Assembly: GCA_029939945.1 (NCBI GenBank)
Contig: JAOZRX010000005.1
Span: 1 to 47,540 of the forward strand
Source of the DNA: Candidatus Izemoplasma sp.
GTDB lineage: Bacteria > Bacillota_I > Bacilli_A > Izemoplasmatales > Izemoplasmataceae
Length of the DNA: 47,540 bases
Direction: 5' to 3'
The notes under the pieces were generated by a model. That model saw only the letters and a program-made list of their open reading frames with translations. It searched no databases and was not told the DNA's origin. Of this stretch, positions 36,698 to 46,304 are shown piece by piece; within the stretch, counting starts at the first letter, position 1; every line of letters begins with the position of its first letter. The position numbers and the translations under genes are program-made.

Positions 36698-36727
36698 ATT
36701 ATATCTTAGATTGTAAGCGTTTGTCAA
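36698..36727 (-). promoter_or_regulatory. Promoter of the lysine fermentation operon
   Basis: Perfect TTGACA (36727-36722) and perfect TATAAT (36703-36698) on the minus strand, spaced by 18 bases. Transcription would start near 36691, about 20 bases before the aptamer. Confidence 0.8.
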
Positions 36728-36732
36728 CGCTT
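36712..36732. promoter_or_regulatory. cre-like palindromic operator on the -35 box
   Basis: TGTAAGCGTTTGTC (36712-36725) fits the CcpA cre consensus well. AAGCGTT and AACGCTT (36715-36732) form a perfect 7-4-7 palindrome that covers the whole -35 box. Binding here would block RNA polymerase. CcpA is the best candidate, but another regulator with this palindrome is possible. Confidence 0.6.
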
Positions 36733-36791
36733 ATTTATAGTGAATATTAGTTTATTAAAAGAATGACTAAATCAAATTTATACACCCTATT

Positions 36792-38123
36792 CTATAAATT
36801 AATTAGTTCCTCATATGATAATAATGCAAAAATATAATGTGGAATTGCTTTTGTAATATTATTTGAAATATTTATATTATTCATTGAAATTTTATATGCT
36901 TTTTTTGGGGAATAAGTATCTATATAACCTTTCATACTCTTTGATTTTGTGTTTCCACCAGATTTGCATTCAATAGGTAAAATATTCCCTTTTGATTGAA
37001 CTAGAAAATCTATCTCATAATCTCCTAATCGTATATAAAAGAGGTCCTGAGATTTAGAAATAAGCATTTGAGCGAGAAGTTGTTCCCACAATGCTCCTTT
37101 GAATAATCCCAGTTCATTATTTTGAATTTTATAGACATATTCTTTTCCTAACATGTTGACTAGGAGACCAATATCATTCATATACAATTTAAATATTGAA
37201 CCTTTACCATCTATTAGAGTCCCTTTTAAATGGTCTATATTATAACACTTTGTTACATTACCAGTTCTTTCTAGCCACTCAATCGCATTACCAAAATGTC
37301 TTGCTCTTTTATTTTTTTCTACTACAGAATATATAAAACGATGATTTTCTTTTGAAAATTGATTAGGTATAGAATCAAAACATTTTATAGTTTTAATTTT
37401 ATTTTCTTGATTAGTCTGATATTGTTGAATATCACTTCGATATAAATCAACTATTTCCCCTTGCTTAATAAATACATCCCCATAATCTTTGTTTGTTATA
37501 TATGATAGCACTACTCTAGGCATTCCTCCAACGATAATATACTCTTTTATGTCATTATTTAGAAGGTCATGATAAATGTCATTTGTGAGTATACCTAATT
37601 TAGATTTCTCTTTTATAGTTTCTAAGATTTCATTAAAATCAGGCTTATACTTTGCCCATAAAAATTCTTCAAAATCCATCGGGTACATTTCAATATGTTT
37701 TACCGTTGGTCCAGGATTAAGATATTCACCACCTAAATTAACACCCAGAAGAGAACCACTTGCGATAATCTTAAATTTTTTCATTTCTGTTAATGGTTTC
37801 AATAGTGAAAAAGCCCTTTTAGATAATTGTATTTCATCCAAAAATAGCAAAGTGTTTTCCATAGTAATGTTGAATATGTTCTTTGAAACTCCATATGCTT
37901 GTAAAACTTTAACAGCTTCTTCAGGATTAGGCATTTTATCAAATGAATTTCTCATATCCATTTGATCCTCAAAGTTGATATATAACAAATTTCTAAACTC
38001 TTTTTTTCCAAATTCTTTCACAATGAAAGTCTTTCCTGTTTGCCTTGCACCTTTAATTAGCAACGATTGTGATGTGTTGTTGTTTTTCCACTCTAATAAC
38101 TCTTGATATATTTTTCTCTTCAT
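36792..38123 (-). CDS. ATP-binding protein, AAA_14 / DUF4143 family (second copy)
   Basis: A 443-residue ATPase with Walker A SLLIKGARQTGKTFIVKEF, Walker B NTLLFLDEIQLSKRA, and SGSLLGVNLGG. The C-terminal DUF4143 domain includes YEIDFLVQSKGNILPIECKS (D...ExK) near residue 400. An open frame continues upstream through three tandem repeats, but ATG 38123 with AGGTG upstream is the true start. Function of the family is unknown. It is a lone gene between the lysine and galactose operons, with its own promoter. Confidence 0.85.
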   Translation of the reverse strand: MKRKIYQELLEWKNNNTSQSLLIKGARQTGKTFIVKEFGKKEFRNLLYINFEDQMDMRNSFDKMPNPEEAVKVLQAYGVSKNIFNITMENTLLFLDEIQLSKRAFSLLKPLTEMKKFKIIASGSLLGVNLGGEYLNPGPTVKHIEMYPMDFEEFLWAKYKPDFNEILETIKEKSKLGILTNDIYHDLLNNDIKEYIIVGGMPRVVLSYITNKDYGDVFIKQGEIVDLYRSDIQQYQTNQENKIKTIKCFDSIPNQFSKENHRFIYSVVEKNKRARHFGNAIEWLERTGNVTKCYNIDHLKGTLIDGKGSIFKLYMNDIGLLVNMLGKEYVYKIQNNELGLFKGALWEQLLAQMLISKSQDLFYIRLGDYEIDFLVQSKGNILPIECKSGGNTKSKSMKGYIDTYSPKKAYKISMNNINISNNITKAIPHYIFALLSYEELINL

Positions 38124-38139
38124 ATTATCACCTAACTCA

Positions 38140-38234
38140 ATTATACCATTCCCCGGTAAAACGTGCAAGTTAATTAAATTATTCCCCGGTAAAACGTGCA
38201 AGTTAATTAAATTATTCCCCGGTAAAACGTGCAA
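38140..38234 (-). repeat. Three 33-bp tandem repeats forming the ATPase promoter
   Basis: CCCCGGTAAAACGTGCAA occurs at 38151, 38184 and 38217 with a 33-base period. On the minus strand each unit supplies TTGCAC. The copy nearest the gene is followed after exactly 17 bases by TATAAT (38145-38140), while the other two are followed by TTTAAT. A promoter segment has been triplicated, or the units are regulator sites. The spacers are identical, so it is not a CRISPR array. Confidence 0.8.
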
Positions 38235-38298
38235 AAGCTATTTAATCTATCTGGCAAACATGATTTATTTTATTAAAATCTAATAATTTGTAGCTATT

Positions 38299-38331
38299 AA
38301 AAAAGCCAGTAGTCTATCTACTAACTTTTTT
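38299..38331. terminator. Terminator after the GH2 gene
   Basis: AGTAG (38308-38312) and CTACT (38318-38322) form a stem that extends, after small mismatches, into AAAAAAG/CTTTTTT. It can work in both directions and would close the alpha-galactosidase operon on the minus strand. The 80 bases between it and the GH2 stop hold nothing recognised. Confidence 0.65.
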
Positions 38332-38413
38332 ATCAATTACGTTCAAGAAAACTCCCTCTTCAATAATGTTGAGAACAATATAAGTGGGGGATGAATTGAA
38401 CCAAAATTCTATT

Positions 38414-40762
38414 TTACTTAGCATTAATCATTATTATTTTATCTTTAAAATGGTTTGAAGAAATAGTTATTTTAGTTTCTCCTATTTCACCAATTGTTTT
38501 AACATAAAATCCAATACTTCCACCAATAAGTGCTAGATTAGGTGGTCCAATAAGTTCAAGTGGTCCTTTTATTTTTATTCTAATAACTTCATTTGAATAA
38601 ACTAAAGGATTTAAATACTCATCTAGATGTTTTACTACTATTCTTGTTGTTTGGTAAGTATCAGTTTCACTAAGTGTATCATCATCTACTTCAACGTATA
38701 AATCTGAACTATAACTAGTACCAATTATTTTAGTAGCTACTAGATTCTTTTCAATATAAGCCTCAAACTTATAAGTAGTTGATTCACTTCCCCATTTACC
38801 GATATATTTCTCATATAGTTTAGCTGCGTCATCAAATTTCATTTTGTTTCTAAATAGGAATAAAGCCATTTTTATTTTGTATTTAAATGGAAAATCAATT
38901 CCGTATTTCATTACTGCCTTAAATAGCTCTTTAATTCTAATATTGTCTTTAGGACTAAAATCTTCATTCTCACTTATTAAATTACCGATAAAATCATCAA
39001 TAATAATTGGTGGATGAGGTAAATCAGGATATTCTAAGCTAGGATAGAAATAATCAATAAAATCATCATCAATATAAAACTTTATACTATCCGCATTTGT
39101 CATAACGTATATTTCTTTAATTTCACTTGCTTCTTGTTCACCAATATTTAAACTTGATAAAACTTCAAGATAAGGTTCTCCTTCACTTTGGCTCTTATAA
39201 ACACTAGCTGCATATTTTGGTATTCTAAACATATCTAGTACTCCGTGATAACAGATTCTATCCCCACTACCAAAGTCTTTATGAGTATTATAATCAAACA
39301 TACACCAACCAATTGCTCCTGATATATTAGTATATTTATAAGAATCATTTTGAACTCTTAAATGTCTTTTAGCGTGATATACACGATGATATTCATCATC
39401 AAATTTCTTTGTTGGATACATATGTCCGTTATATTCAGTAATTAGATATGGAACATTCTTTTTAGTTACTTTACGAGCTTTTTCTACTCCCTCGTTATAT
39501 CCTCTATGAATAAAATCATTATATGTATACACATCTTCAAAGAATTTACTTCCTTTAATATTTCTTACTCCGCCTGTTGGGCGGAATGGATCTAACTCTT
39601 TTGCTATTTTGTTTGTTTCTTTATATAAAGCGTCATTATCTGGAGACTCGTTTATTCTTACTCCCCACATAATTACTGAAGGATGATTGTAGTCTCTAAC
39701 AATCATTTCAGTAACATTTTGTTTGGCAACTTCTTGCCAAATCTTATTACCGATATGTTGCCATCCAGGAATCTCATTTATTACTAATAATCCTATTTCA
39801 TCACAACGATCTAAGAAATGTTTACTTGGAGGATAATGACTACTCCTAACAACATTTAATCCAAGATCATATTTTAGGATATCAGCATCTTTCTTTTGTG
39901 CATTACTAGGCATTGCGTAACCAACATATGGGAATGATTGATGTCTGTTTAATCCTCTTAGTTTAATATGTTCTTTATTTAAGAAGAACCCTTTAGTATT
40001 GAATTGAACACTTCTCTTAGCAAAACGAGATGAATAAGATATTTTACCATCCATTAAAATATCTAAATGATATATTACTGGCTTATCTAATGTCCATCTT
40101 TTAAAATCTAAGACACTATGAACACTAATCTTCTCTCTTAAATCGTATTCTCTTTCAAATGCATGTACTAATTTATTGTCTCTATAGATATTAAATTTAA
40201 AAACACTACTCTTCTTAGCTAGAAAATTAATCATCATTCTAATTTCTAAAGTATCTGCGATTACATCTATAAAAGCATTCTCAACGAAGTTAGCTTCATG
40301 TTCTATGATATATACTTCTCGGTAGATTCCACCATAAGTTAAATAATCAACCACATGTCCATGTGGTGGAATATCAGTTCTTTCTTTAGAATCAACCATT
40401 ACGAAGATAGTATTATCTCCATTATTAAGTTCTTTAGTAATTTCTACACTAAAAGCAGTATAACCTCCCTTGTGAGAAGTTACTAAAGTAGAATTGACAT
40501 AAACCTCAGCATATGCCATAACTCCTTCAAAATGAAGAGTATAGCGTTTTGATTTAATTTTCTTTATTTCAAAAACTTTTTGATAACTACTAATGAATTG
40601 ATAATCCTTTTCAGAAAAATTGTTATAAGGAAGTTCAATATTAGTATGGGGAAGATTTACTTTCTTACCAGCAGGAAGCGCAGTTATGTATGATTCTTTA
40701 TAATTTGGTTTATAATCCCAATCATAATTCAGGGTAAGCGTCTTCAATTGTTGTTTTTTCAC
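38414..40762 (-). CDS. GH2 family beta-galactosidase
   Basis: A 782-residue glycoside hydrolase of family 2, cytosolic, without signal peptide. The N-terminal jelly-roll begins NLPHTNIELPYNNF. The barrel has LRGLNRHQSFPYVGYAMP, acid/base Glu in MWGVRINESP, and nucleophile Glu in PYLITEYNGHMYP. A beta-galactosidase is likely from the gene set; beta-glucuronidase cannot be excluded from sequence alone. It starts with GTG (40762) after AGAGGTG and overlaps the transporter gene by 41 bases. Confidence 0.85.
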   Translation of the reverse strand: MKKQQLKTLTLNYDWDYKPNYKESYITALPAGKKVNLPHTNIELPYNNFSEKDYQFISSYQKVFEIKKIKSKRYTLHFEGVMAYAEVYVNSTLVTSHKGGYTAFSVEITKELNNGDNTIFVMVDSKERTDIPPHGHVVDYLTYGGIYREVYIIEHEANFVENAFIDVIADTLEIRMMINFLAKKSSVFKFNIYRDNKLVHAFEREYDLREKISVHSVLDFKRWTLDKPVIYHLDILMDGKISYSSRFAKRSVQFNTKGFFLNKEHIKLRGLNRHQSFPYVGYAMPSNAQKKDADILKYDLGLNVVRSSHYPPSKHFLDRCDEIGLLVINEIPGWQHIGNKIWQEVAKQNVTEMIVRDYNHPSVIMWGVRINESPDNDALYKETNKIAKELDPFRPTGGVRNIKGSKFFEDVYTYNDFIHRGYNEGVEKARKVTKKNVPYLITEYNGHMYPTKKFDDEYHRVYHAKRHLRVQNDSYKYTNISGAIGWCMFDYNTHKDFGSGDRICYHGVLDMFRIPKYAASVYKSQSEGEPYLEVLSSLNIGEQEASEIKEIYVMTNADSIKFYIDDDFIDYFYPSLEYPDLPHPPIIIDDFIGNLISENEDFSPKDNIRIKELFKAVMKYGIDFPFKYKIKMALFLFRNKMKFDDAAKLYEKYIGKWGSESTTYKFEAYIEKNLVATKIIGTSYSSDLYVEVDDDTLSETDTYQTTRIVVKHLDEYLNPLVYSNEVIRIKIKGPLELIGPPNLALIGGSIGFYVKTIGEIGETKITISSNHFKDKIIMINAK

Positions 40763-42134
40763 TTACATCACCTCTTTTAATTTTTAATTCATTAATTATT
40801 TCATTATATTTTTGTTCATCTATAATATGTTTCTTATTAAAGATATATCTTGATAATAACATTCCAAACACTGGAAGAATAAACATTAATATTCTTATTC
40901 CCCAAATTGTTAAATCACTTTGAGGAGCAGCAACATCTTCAATGTCAGGAACAAACTTGATTATAGCTAACCCAACTCCTACTACTCCCATTGAGAGACC
41001 TGTGGCGAGTTTTACTACAAACGTTTGAACACTAAATACTATTGCTTCACTTCTTCTACCTGTGACTAGTTCTCCGTATTCAACTGTGTCAGTTAGTAAT
41101 ACTGTTTGAAGGACCATACTAAGTCCTTGTCCAAAGAATACAGCGACTCCTATTACAAATACCATTACTATGAAGTTCCCCAGTATAAAGGCATTAATAA
41201 ACAAGAGAATAAACGCAACTACTTGAACTAAAATTGATAAGTTATAGATTTGTTTTCTTGTCATCTTTTTAGCAAGAGACGGATAAAGTACTACTCCACT
41301 TATTTGGACTACTCCACCAAAAGCTAAAAACGGGAATAATAAATCTAAATTACCAATATCGTACTTAATATAATAATAAGCCATTGCGCTTGTAATATAT
41401 AGTACAAAATTGCTAATTACAATAACAATCATAACAACCATTAATTGATCATTCTCTTTTAATAATTGAAACATTCTTTTTAAAGTGATTTTATCTTGGC
41501 TTTTTACAACTATTTCTTCTTTAACATTAGCTACCATAAATATTTGTGAAACTAAGAATAATGCACTTATTATAATTGCGAATAAGAAAAATCCATGTAA
41601 CATTTCACTATTAGATTCTCCTCCACCTAAGAAGATAACAATAATAATATAAGGTGCACTAACTAAGAAGTACCCAATACTTGTAAAAAATCTAGTAATA
41701 GCAGAAATACTTTCTCTTTCTTCTTGTTTATCAGTTAAAGAAGGTATCATCGACCAAAACGGGATATCCATTAAAGTATATGTCATTCCCCATAATGTAT
41801 AAAGAACAGTTATATAGATCAACATAGCAGTTGAATCAACTGCTAAATCTGGTTTAAAGAATACAAATACTAATACAATAGCATTAAGTACAGCACCAAT
41901 TAATATCCAAGGTCTAAATTTGCCCCATCTAGTTTTTGTATTATCAACAATTGTTCCCATGATAGGATCATTAATTGCATCCCATACTCTAACTACCATA
42001 AACATTATACCAACAAATGCTGATCCAATTCCAACATAATCGATTAAATATATACTCATAATGGTACTCATAGCAAACATTGCGTCTTTTCCGATTCCAC
42101 TTACTCCAAAAATCCATTTTGTTTTATTACTCAT
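40722..42134 (-). CDS. GPH family sugar:cation symporter
   Basis: A 470-residue membrane protein with about 12 transmembrane segments, of the MelB/LacS-like GPH family. VVRVWDAINDPIMGTIVDNT and WGKFRPWILIGA are its N-terminal signature; GELVTGRRSEAIVFSVQTFV is the corresponding C-half motif. No IIA domain is attached. Three ATGs in a row lie at 42140-42132; the third is spaced best from GAGGAG. The gene overlaps the GH36 gene by 8 bases. It probably imports melibiose/raffinose- or lactose-like galactosides with Na+ or H+. Confidence 0.88.
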   Translation of the reverse strand: MSNKTKWIFGVSGIGKDAMFAMSTIMSIYLIDYVGIGSAFVGIMFMVVRVWDAINDPIMGTIVDNTKTRWGKFRPWILIGAVLNAIVLVFVFFKPDLAVDSTAMLIYITVLYTLWGMTYTLMDIPFWSMIPSLTDKQEERESISAITRFFTSIGYFLVSAPYIIIVIFLGGGESNSEMLHGFFLFAIIISALFLVSQIFMVANVKEEIVVKSQDKITLKRMFQLLKENDQLMVVMIVIVISNFVLYITSAMAYYYIKYDIGNLDLLFPFLAFGGVVQISGVVLYPSLAKKMTRKQIYNLSILVQVVAFILLFINAFILGNFIVMVFVIGVAVFFGQGLSMVLQTVLLTDTVEYGELVTGRRSEAIVFSVQTFVVKLATGLSMGVVGVGLAIIKFVPDIEDVAAPQSDLTIWGIRILMFILPVFGMLLSRYIFNKKHIIDEQKYNEIINELKIKRGDVSEKTTIEDAYPEL

Positions 42135-44475
42135 CATCATTCTCCTCTTTTATAATAAATAATCTTGATCCAAAATCAGGTAAAAGCATTACATTATCAT
42201 TATAACCAGTTCCAGTGAACTGGTGATGAAGTAATAAATCAATATTACTTAACTGATTTCCAGTTAATTCTTTATTAAAATCATCAAGTTTAAACATATA
42301 TCTGTTCGCAACTAAATTATGTAAGAAATGATTTACTTTTAGTTTAATTGGTAAAGCTTCATTAACCAAACTTCCAAATGTTCTTATATTTGTATATTGA
42401 GTACGTGTTGTAATATTATACATTTTGTCTTTATTTAAGTCTTTTATTTTTATTGTTTCAAAACCTGGGTTAGGTTTAGCTAGTTTTTGAAAGAATCCTA
42501 ATATCGCTTCTTTCTTGTCTCTGCTTATAACCATCCAAATAGTGTAGTTCGTATCATAGACACTAAGAAGTCTTTTAAAAGAACCATATTGAAACAAATG
42601 ACGATACTCTTTATAGAACTTAACTTGTTGTTTTATAACTTTCTCATCAAATGGAGTTAAGATACTTAAATCAAGTTCATATCCTAATACTCCGAAACAA
42701 GCAACATTAAATCTTGTTTCGAGAGGTGTGTGTCTCATAACCTGATGAGATCTATCTCCACAAACATGATTTGATATTGTTGAAAGAGGGTATAGTAAAC
42801 TTGTTCCTTCTTGAATATACAACCTTTCAAAAGCATCAGTATTGTCACTTGTCCAAGTTTGAGGCATATAGTAAAGCATTCCTAAATCAAATCTATTTCC
42901 TCCACTTGAACAAGACTCAAATAAAATGTCTGGAAATTTTTTTGTTAGGTATTCTAAAATTTCATAAAGACCAAGAACATATAAGTGATTAAACTTCCCT
43001 TGATTTTCTTTTGATAAGTAATTACTGAAGACATCACTAAAGTTTCGATTCATATCCCACTTAACATATTTTATGTTCGCACTACTAAATAAATTGGTCA
43101 ACGTTTCCTTTAAATATAGTCTAACTTCAGGGTTAGTCAAATCTAGAATTAACTGGTTTCGACCTAGACTTGGAGGCGTTTTCGGTAGTTTTACTGACCA
43201 GTTTGGATGTTCTCTATATAGGTTGCTGTCTTCGTTGACCATCTCTGGTTCCACCCAAATACCAAAATCTAAACCAAGTTTATTTACTTGATCACAGATT
43301 CCCTTTACTCCTCTAGGTAATTTCTTTTTATTATAATACCAATCGCCAAGTGAAGAAAAATCATCATTTCTCTTCCCGAACCATCCGTCATCCAAACAGA
43401 ATAATTCGATACCTAGTTTTTTAGCTTTCTTCGCGATTGATAATAACTTTTTTGAATTAAAGTCAAAATATGTTGCTTCCCAATTGTTTATTAAAATTGG
43501 TCTCTCTTTATATTTGCTTTTTTCATTAATAATATATTCATTTATTAATCTATGAAAATTATCGCTTAGTTTGTTAAGTCCTTTATTCGAATAAGTCATT
43601 ATTACTTCTGGAGTGACAAATGATTCATCAATCTTTAAAGGATATCTGAAATCAAAACTATTAACTCCAGCGTTAACTCTTAACAAGTTATGAGGTGACA
43701 CTTCAATGTTAACTTCAAAGTTTCCAGAATAGACTAAAGAAAACCCATATGCGTCTCCGTAATCCTCTAATGTGTTTTTATTCTTAAGAATGAAAAATGG
43801 GTTGTGGTCACTACTTGAGACACCTTTCTTAGAATCAAATCTCACAGTTCCATTTATTAACTCAAAATCAGAGATATGTCGCTCTCTAATCCAAGCTCCA
43901 TCGAGCTTACTTAAAACGAAATTTTTATTCACTAAATCCAAATTAAAACTGAGAACTTTATCAAGAATAATTTGTCCATTACTTTTATTGATGACTTCTA
44001 AACTTCTTACGATTATGTCTTCTTCTTCAAAAATCGAATAATAAAGTTTTAAGAAAATGTTTTCAGTTTCATCTTTCAATAAAATTTCTAAAGTTTCATC
44101 TTTTTTTGTCTCTGGTAAATATTCTATAATTCGATTTGTCAAAATTTTATGCGATTGATATTTAAAATCTAGTGTTCTGTGAGCGGTATCTAATTCCATA
44201 TGAAAAGTAGGCTCTCTATAATCACCTTTTCCGAAGTTAGATACCTCTAAGAGAGTATGATTTAATGAATAACCCTTTTGTTTAGCCGAATATGAATTTG
44301 AACTACCAAGTTCAAATTCATACTTCAACCTGACATCATTGATATCCTTAACTTTCAATATTTTATCTCCATAGTATATATGTTCTAAATGATTAGCTTC
44401 ATTTATCATCATAATGTAAGTAGAATTTTTTGTTTGTAGGTAAAATGTTTTTTCTTCTTCATAGAATTTAAACAT
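42127..44475 (-). CDS. GH36 alpha-galactosidase
   Basis: A 782-residue glycoside hydrolase of family 36, slightly longer than the common ~730. The nucleophile Asp is in IKYVKWDMNRNFSDVFSNYL and the acid/base Asp in TWTSDNTDAFERL. ESCSSGGNRFDLG and ELFCLDDGWFGKRNDDFSSL are conserved too. It is cytosolic. The frame is open to 44496, but AGGAGTG lies just before ATG 44475. First gene of the galactoside uptake operon. Confidence 0.93.
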   Translation of the reverse strand: MFKFYEEEKTFYLQTKNSTYIMMINEANHLEHIYYGDKILKVKDINDVRLKYEFELGSSNSYSAKQKGYSLNHTLLEVSNFGKGDYREPTFHMELDTAHRTLDFKYQSHKILTNRIIEYLPETKKDETLEILLKDETENIFLKLYYSIFEEEDIIVRSLEVINKSNGQIILDKVLSFNLDLVNKNFVLSKLDGAWIRERHISDFELINGTVRFDSKKGVSSSDHNPFFILKNKNTLEDYGDAYGFSLVYSGNFEVNIEVSPHNLLRVNAGVNSFDFRYPLKIDESFVTPEVIMTYSNKGLNKLSDNFHRLINEYIINEKSKYKERPILINNWEATYFDFNSKKLLSIAKKAKKLGIELFCLDDGWFGKRNDDFSSLGDWYYNKKKLPRGVKGICDQVNKLGLDFGIWVEPEMVNEDSNLYREHPNWSVKLPKTPPSLGRNQLILDLTNPEVRLYLKETLTNLFSSANIKYVKWDMNRNFSDVFSNYLSKENQGKFNHLYVLGLYEILEYLTKKFPDILFESCSSGGNRFDLGMLYYMPQTWTSDNTDAFERLYIQEGTSLLYPLSTISNHVCGDRSHQVMRHTPLETRFNVACFGVLGYELDLSILTPFDEKVIKQQVKFYKEYRHLFQYGSFKRLLSVYDTNYTIWMVISRDKKEAILGFFQKLAKPNPGFETIKIKDLNKDKMYNITTRTQYTNIRTFGSLVNEALPIKLKVNHFLHNLVANRYMFKLDDFNKELTGNQLSNIDLLLHHQFTGTGYNDNVMLLPDFGSRLFIIKEENDDE

Positions 44476-44819
44476 CTTTATCACTCCTTGTTTCAATGTT
44501 TACACTAGAGTTTAGCACAGATTTTTTTATTTGATTTTTTTATTATAGATTACAAATTTATAACTTTCTTAATATCTATCTTTGATATTGCCATATTTTT
44601 TGCATTCTTGAATCGTTTTTTTAGGTACCCTCTACAGTATATCTAATATAATTTACAAGAATAACTATTTAGTGTATATACATGTATTATTTTATATATT
44701 TTTGCTAGTTTTTTTAATTATTTTGAACAGTATCAATTTTGATTGGTCAATACATTTGTTACCTTATCAAAATCACTGCTCTCAATTTTTGATACCTTTG
44801 AGAGAGCACTTAAAAACCG
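44476..44819 (-). other. Intergenic region before the alpha-galactosidase operon
   Basis: A 344-base AT-rich region without a convincing gene. Near galT a hairpin (TGCTCTC 44777-44783 / GAGAGCA 44802-44808) lacks a good T tract, so it is a doubtful terminator. A 12-base inverted repeat (ATCAATTTTGAT, 44732-44743) may be an operator. TATAAT-like sequences are present, but no -10/-35 pair is clear enough to call. Confidence 0.4.
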
Positions 44820-46304
44820 TTAACTTAAATAGTTAATTAACTCCCTAGTGAACCTATCAAACTGTTTTTTTCCAGCTGAAGTTTGCTTAAATACTCCTGA
44901 ATTTTCGATACATTTAACAAATTTTAGAGCAACTTCTTTGTTGATGAATTCATCTATATCTTTACCTTTGTATTCACCTTTTAAATACGTCACCCACTCA
45001 TAATGTATGTTGTTTTTTGGAAGGTTTTCATTGTTAAGTATTACATTTTTTATTTCTTGTAACTCGTGTTTTAACCTTGCTGGTAACACAGCGAGACCCA
45101 TTACTTCAATAAGGCCAATGTTTTCTTTCTTAATATGATGATTTTCTGGATGTGGGTGAAAGATCCCAAGAGGAAATTCATCGCTAGTTTGGTTGTTTCT
45201 TAGTGTTACGTCTAAGATATATAAATCGCCGTCTTTACGTGCTATAGGAGTTATTGCATTATGAGGTTTATCTGTATGAGATAAGATACCTGCTTCTAGA
45301 TCATTGTAGTTTTCCCAGAATTTAAATAGTTTATCAGCTGTCTTTATAACTGTTTCTCTATTCTTTGAAACTAATCTAATCACACTCAAGGGCCAATGTA
45401 ACTGTCTTATTGTTATATCATCAATAATATGTTCTGATAGAATCTTAGCATCTTCTATTGGAAAATGGTGTCTTCCTCCCTGGTAATGCTCATGACTAAG
45501 TATAGATCCTCCTACAATTGGAAGCCCTGCATTAGAACCAAGAAAATAGTGTGGTAATTTATCAACGAAATCAAATAGTCTCTTAAATGTATTAATTGTA
45601 ACATTCATTGGTTCATGTTCTTTTTTGAGTACTATTGAGTGTTCGTTGTAATATACATATGGTGAATATTGAAGATAGAAATCCTCTTTGTTTAGCTCCA
45701 TATGTACTATTCTATGATTTGTTCTACCTGGCTTAGATTGATTCCCATAAAATCCTACTTGTTCTTTACATAGTAAACATTTTGGATATGTAGAGCTTGT
45801 TGTTTTGCCTTGTTTAATAATATCTCTAGGATCTTTTTCTGGTTTACTAAGATTTATTGTAATATCAAAAGGACCATAAGGAGTATCTGATTTCCAAATG
45901 ATATTTTTTGAAGTTCTTTCGGTTTTGATATAATTACTTTTTTGCGATAATTTATAGAAATAGTTGGTTGCTTTTACTGGATCATCACTTAATAATTTAT
46001 CGAATAGATAATTTATTGTTGATGGTCTTGGAAGCAATATATCCATAATCTTAGCCTCAAACAAATCTCTTTGTGTTGTTGTATCAGGTTTGAATAACCC
46101 TTTAGTAAAAGCGTAATTAAGGATAGGTCGTAATAATGACGACGGTTCTACTACTTCTATATCCCCTACATCTGAATCACTATAATCTTCTACTTCAAGT
46201 AAATGTATTAGTTTATTTATTGTGTAATCGAAATCTTCTTTTTCAAGTAATAATTCGTTAATTCCATAAAGACATAGGCTTTTAATATCACTATTTATTT
46301 TCAT
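44820..46304 (-). CDS. galT: Galactose-1-phosphate uridylyltransferase, class II (Bacillota type)
   Basis: A 494-residue GalT of the long Bacillota form, which exchanges UMP between UDP-glucose and galactose-1-phosphate. SILSHEHYQGGRHHFPIEDA carries the histidine motif; CLLCKEQVGFYGNQS and FPLGIFHPHPENHHIKKENI are also conserved. The frame is open to 46352, but AGGAGG is nine bases upstream of ATG 46304. It overlaps galE by 14 bases, so it is coupled. Confidence 0.93.
   Translation of the reverse strand: MKINSDIKSLCLYGINELLLEKEDFDYTINKLIHLLEVEDYSDSDVGDIEVVEPSSLLRPILNYAFTKGLFKPDTTTQRDLFEAKIMDILLPRPSTINYLFDKLLSDDPVKATNYFYKLSQKSNYIKTERTSKNIIWKSDTPYGPFDITINLSKPEKDPRDIIKQGKTTSSTYPKCLLCKEQVGFYGNQSKPGRTNHRIVHMELNKEDFYLQYSPYVYYNEHSIVLKKEHEPMNVTINTFKRLFDFVDKLPHYFLGSNAGLPIVGGSILSHEHYQGGRHHFPIEDAKILSEHIIDDITIRQLHWPLSVIRLVSKNRETVIKTADKLFKFWENYNDLEAGILSHTDKPHNAITPIARKDGDLYILDVTLRNNQTSDEFPLGIFHPHPENHHIKKENIGLIEVMGLAVLPARLKHELQEIKNVILNNENLPKNNIHYEWVTYLKGEYKGKDIDEFINKEVALKFVKCIENSGVFKQTSAGKKQFDRFTRELINYLS

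Noticed and set aside
38124-38234. N-terminal extension of the DUF4143 ATPase reading HVLPGNNLINL three times
   Set aside because: It is only a translation of the 33-bp DNA repeats, begins with TTG without a ribosome binding site, and lies over a good promoter; ATG 38123 with AGGTG is the better start.
38151-38234. CRISPR-like array
   Set aside because: Only three units, with identical spacers, no cas genes nearby, and a clear promoter function.
38332-38413. Minus-strand frame reading EEGVFLNVIDKK after the GH2 gene, suggesting a transposase tail
   Set aside because: Very short, without a start, and no family could be named; it may be a remnant but is not supported.
44777-44808. Strong terminator after galT
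   Set aside because: The stem is plausible but there is no T tract on the minus strand, so read-through from galKET into the alpha-galactosidase operon cannot be excluded.
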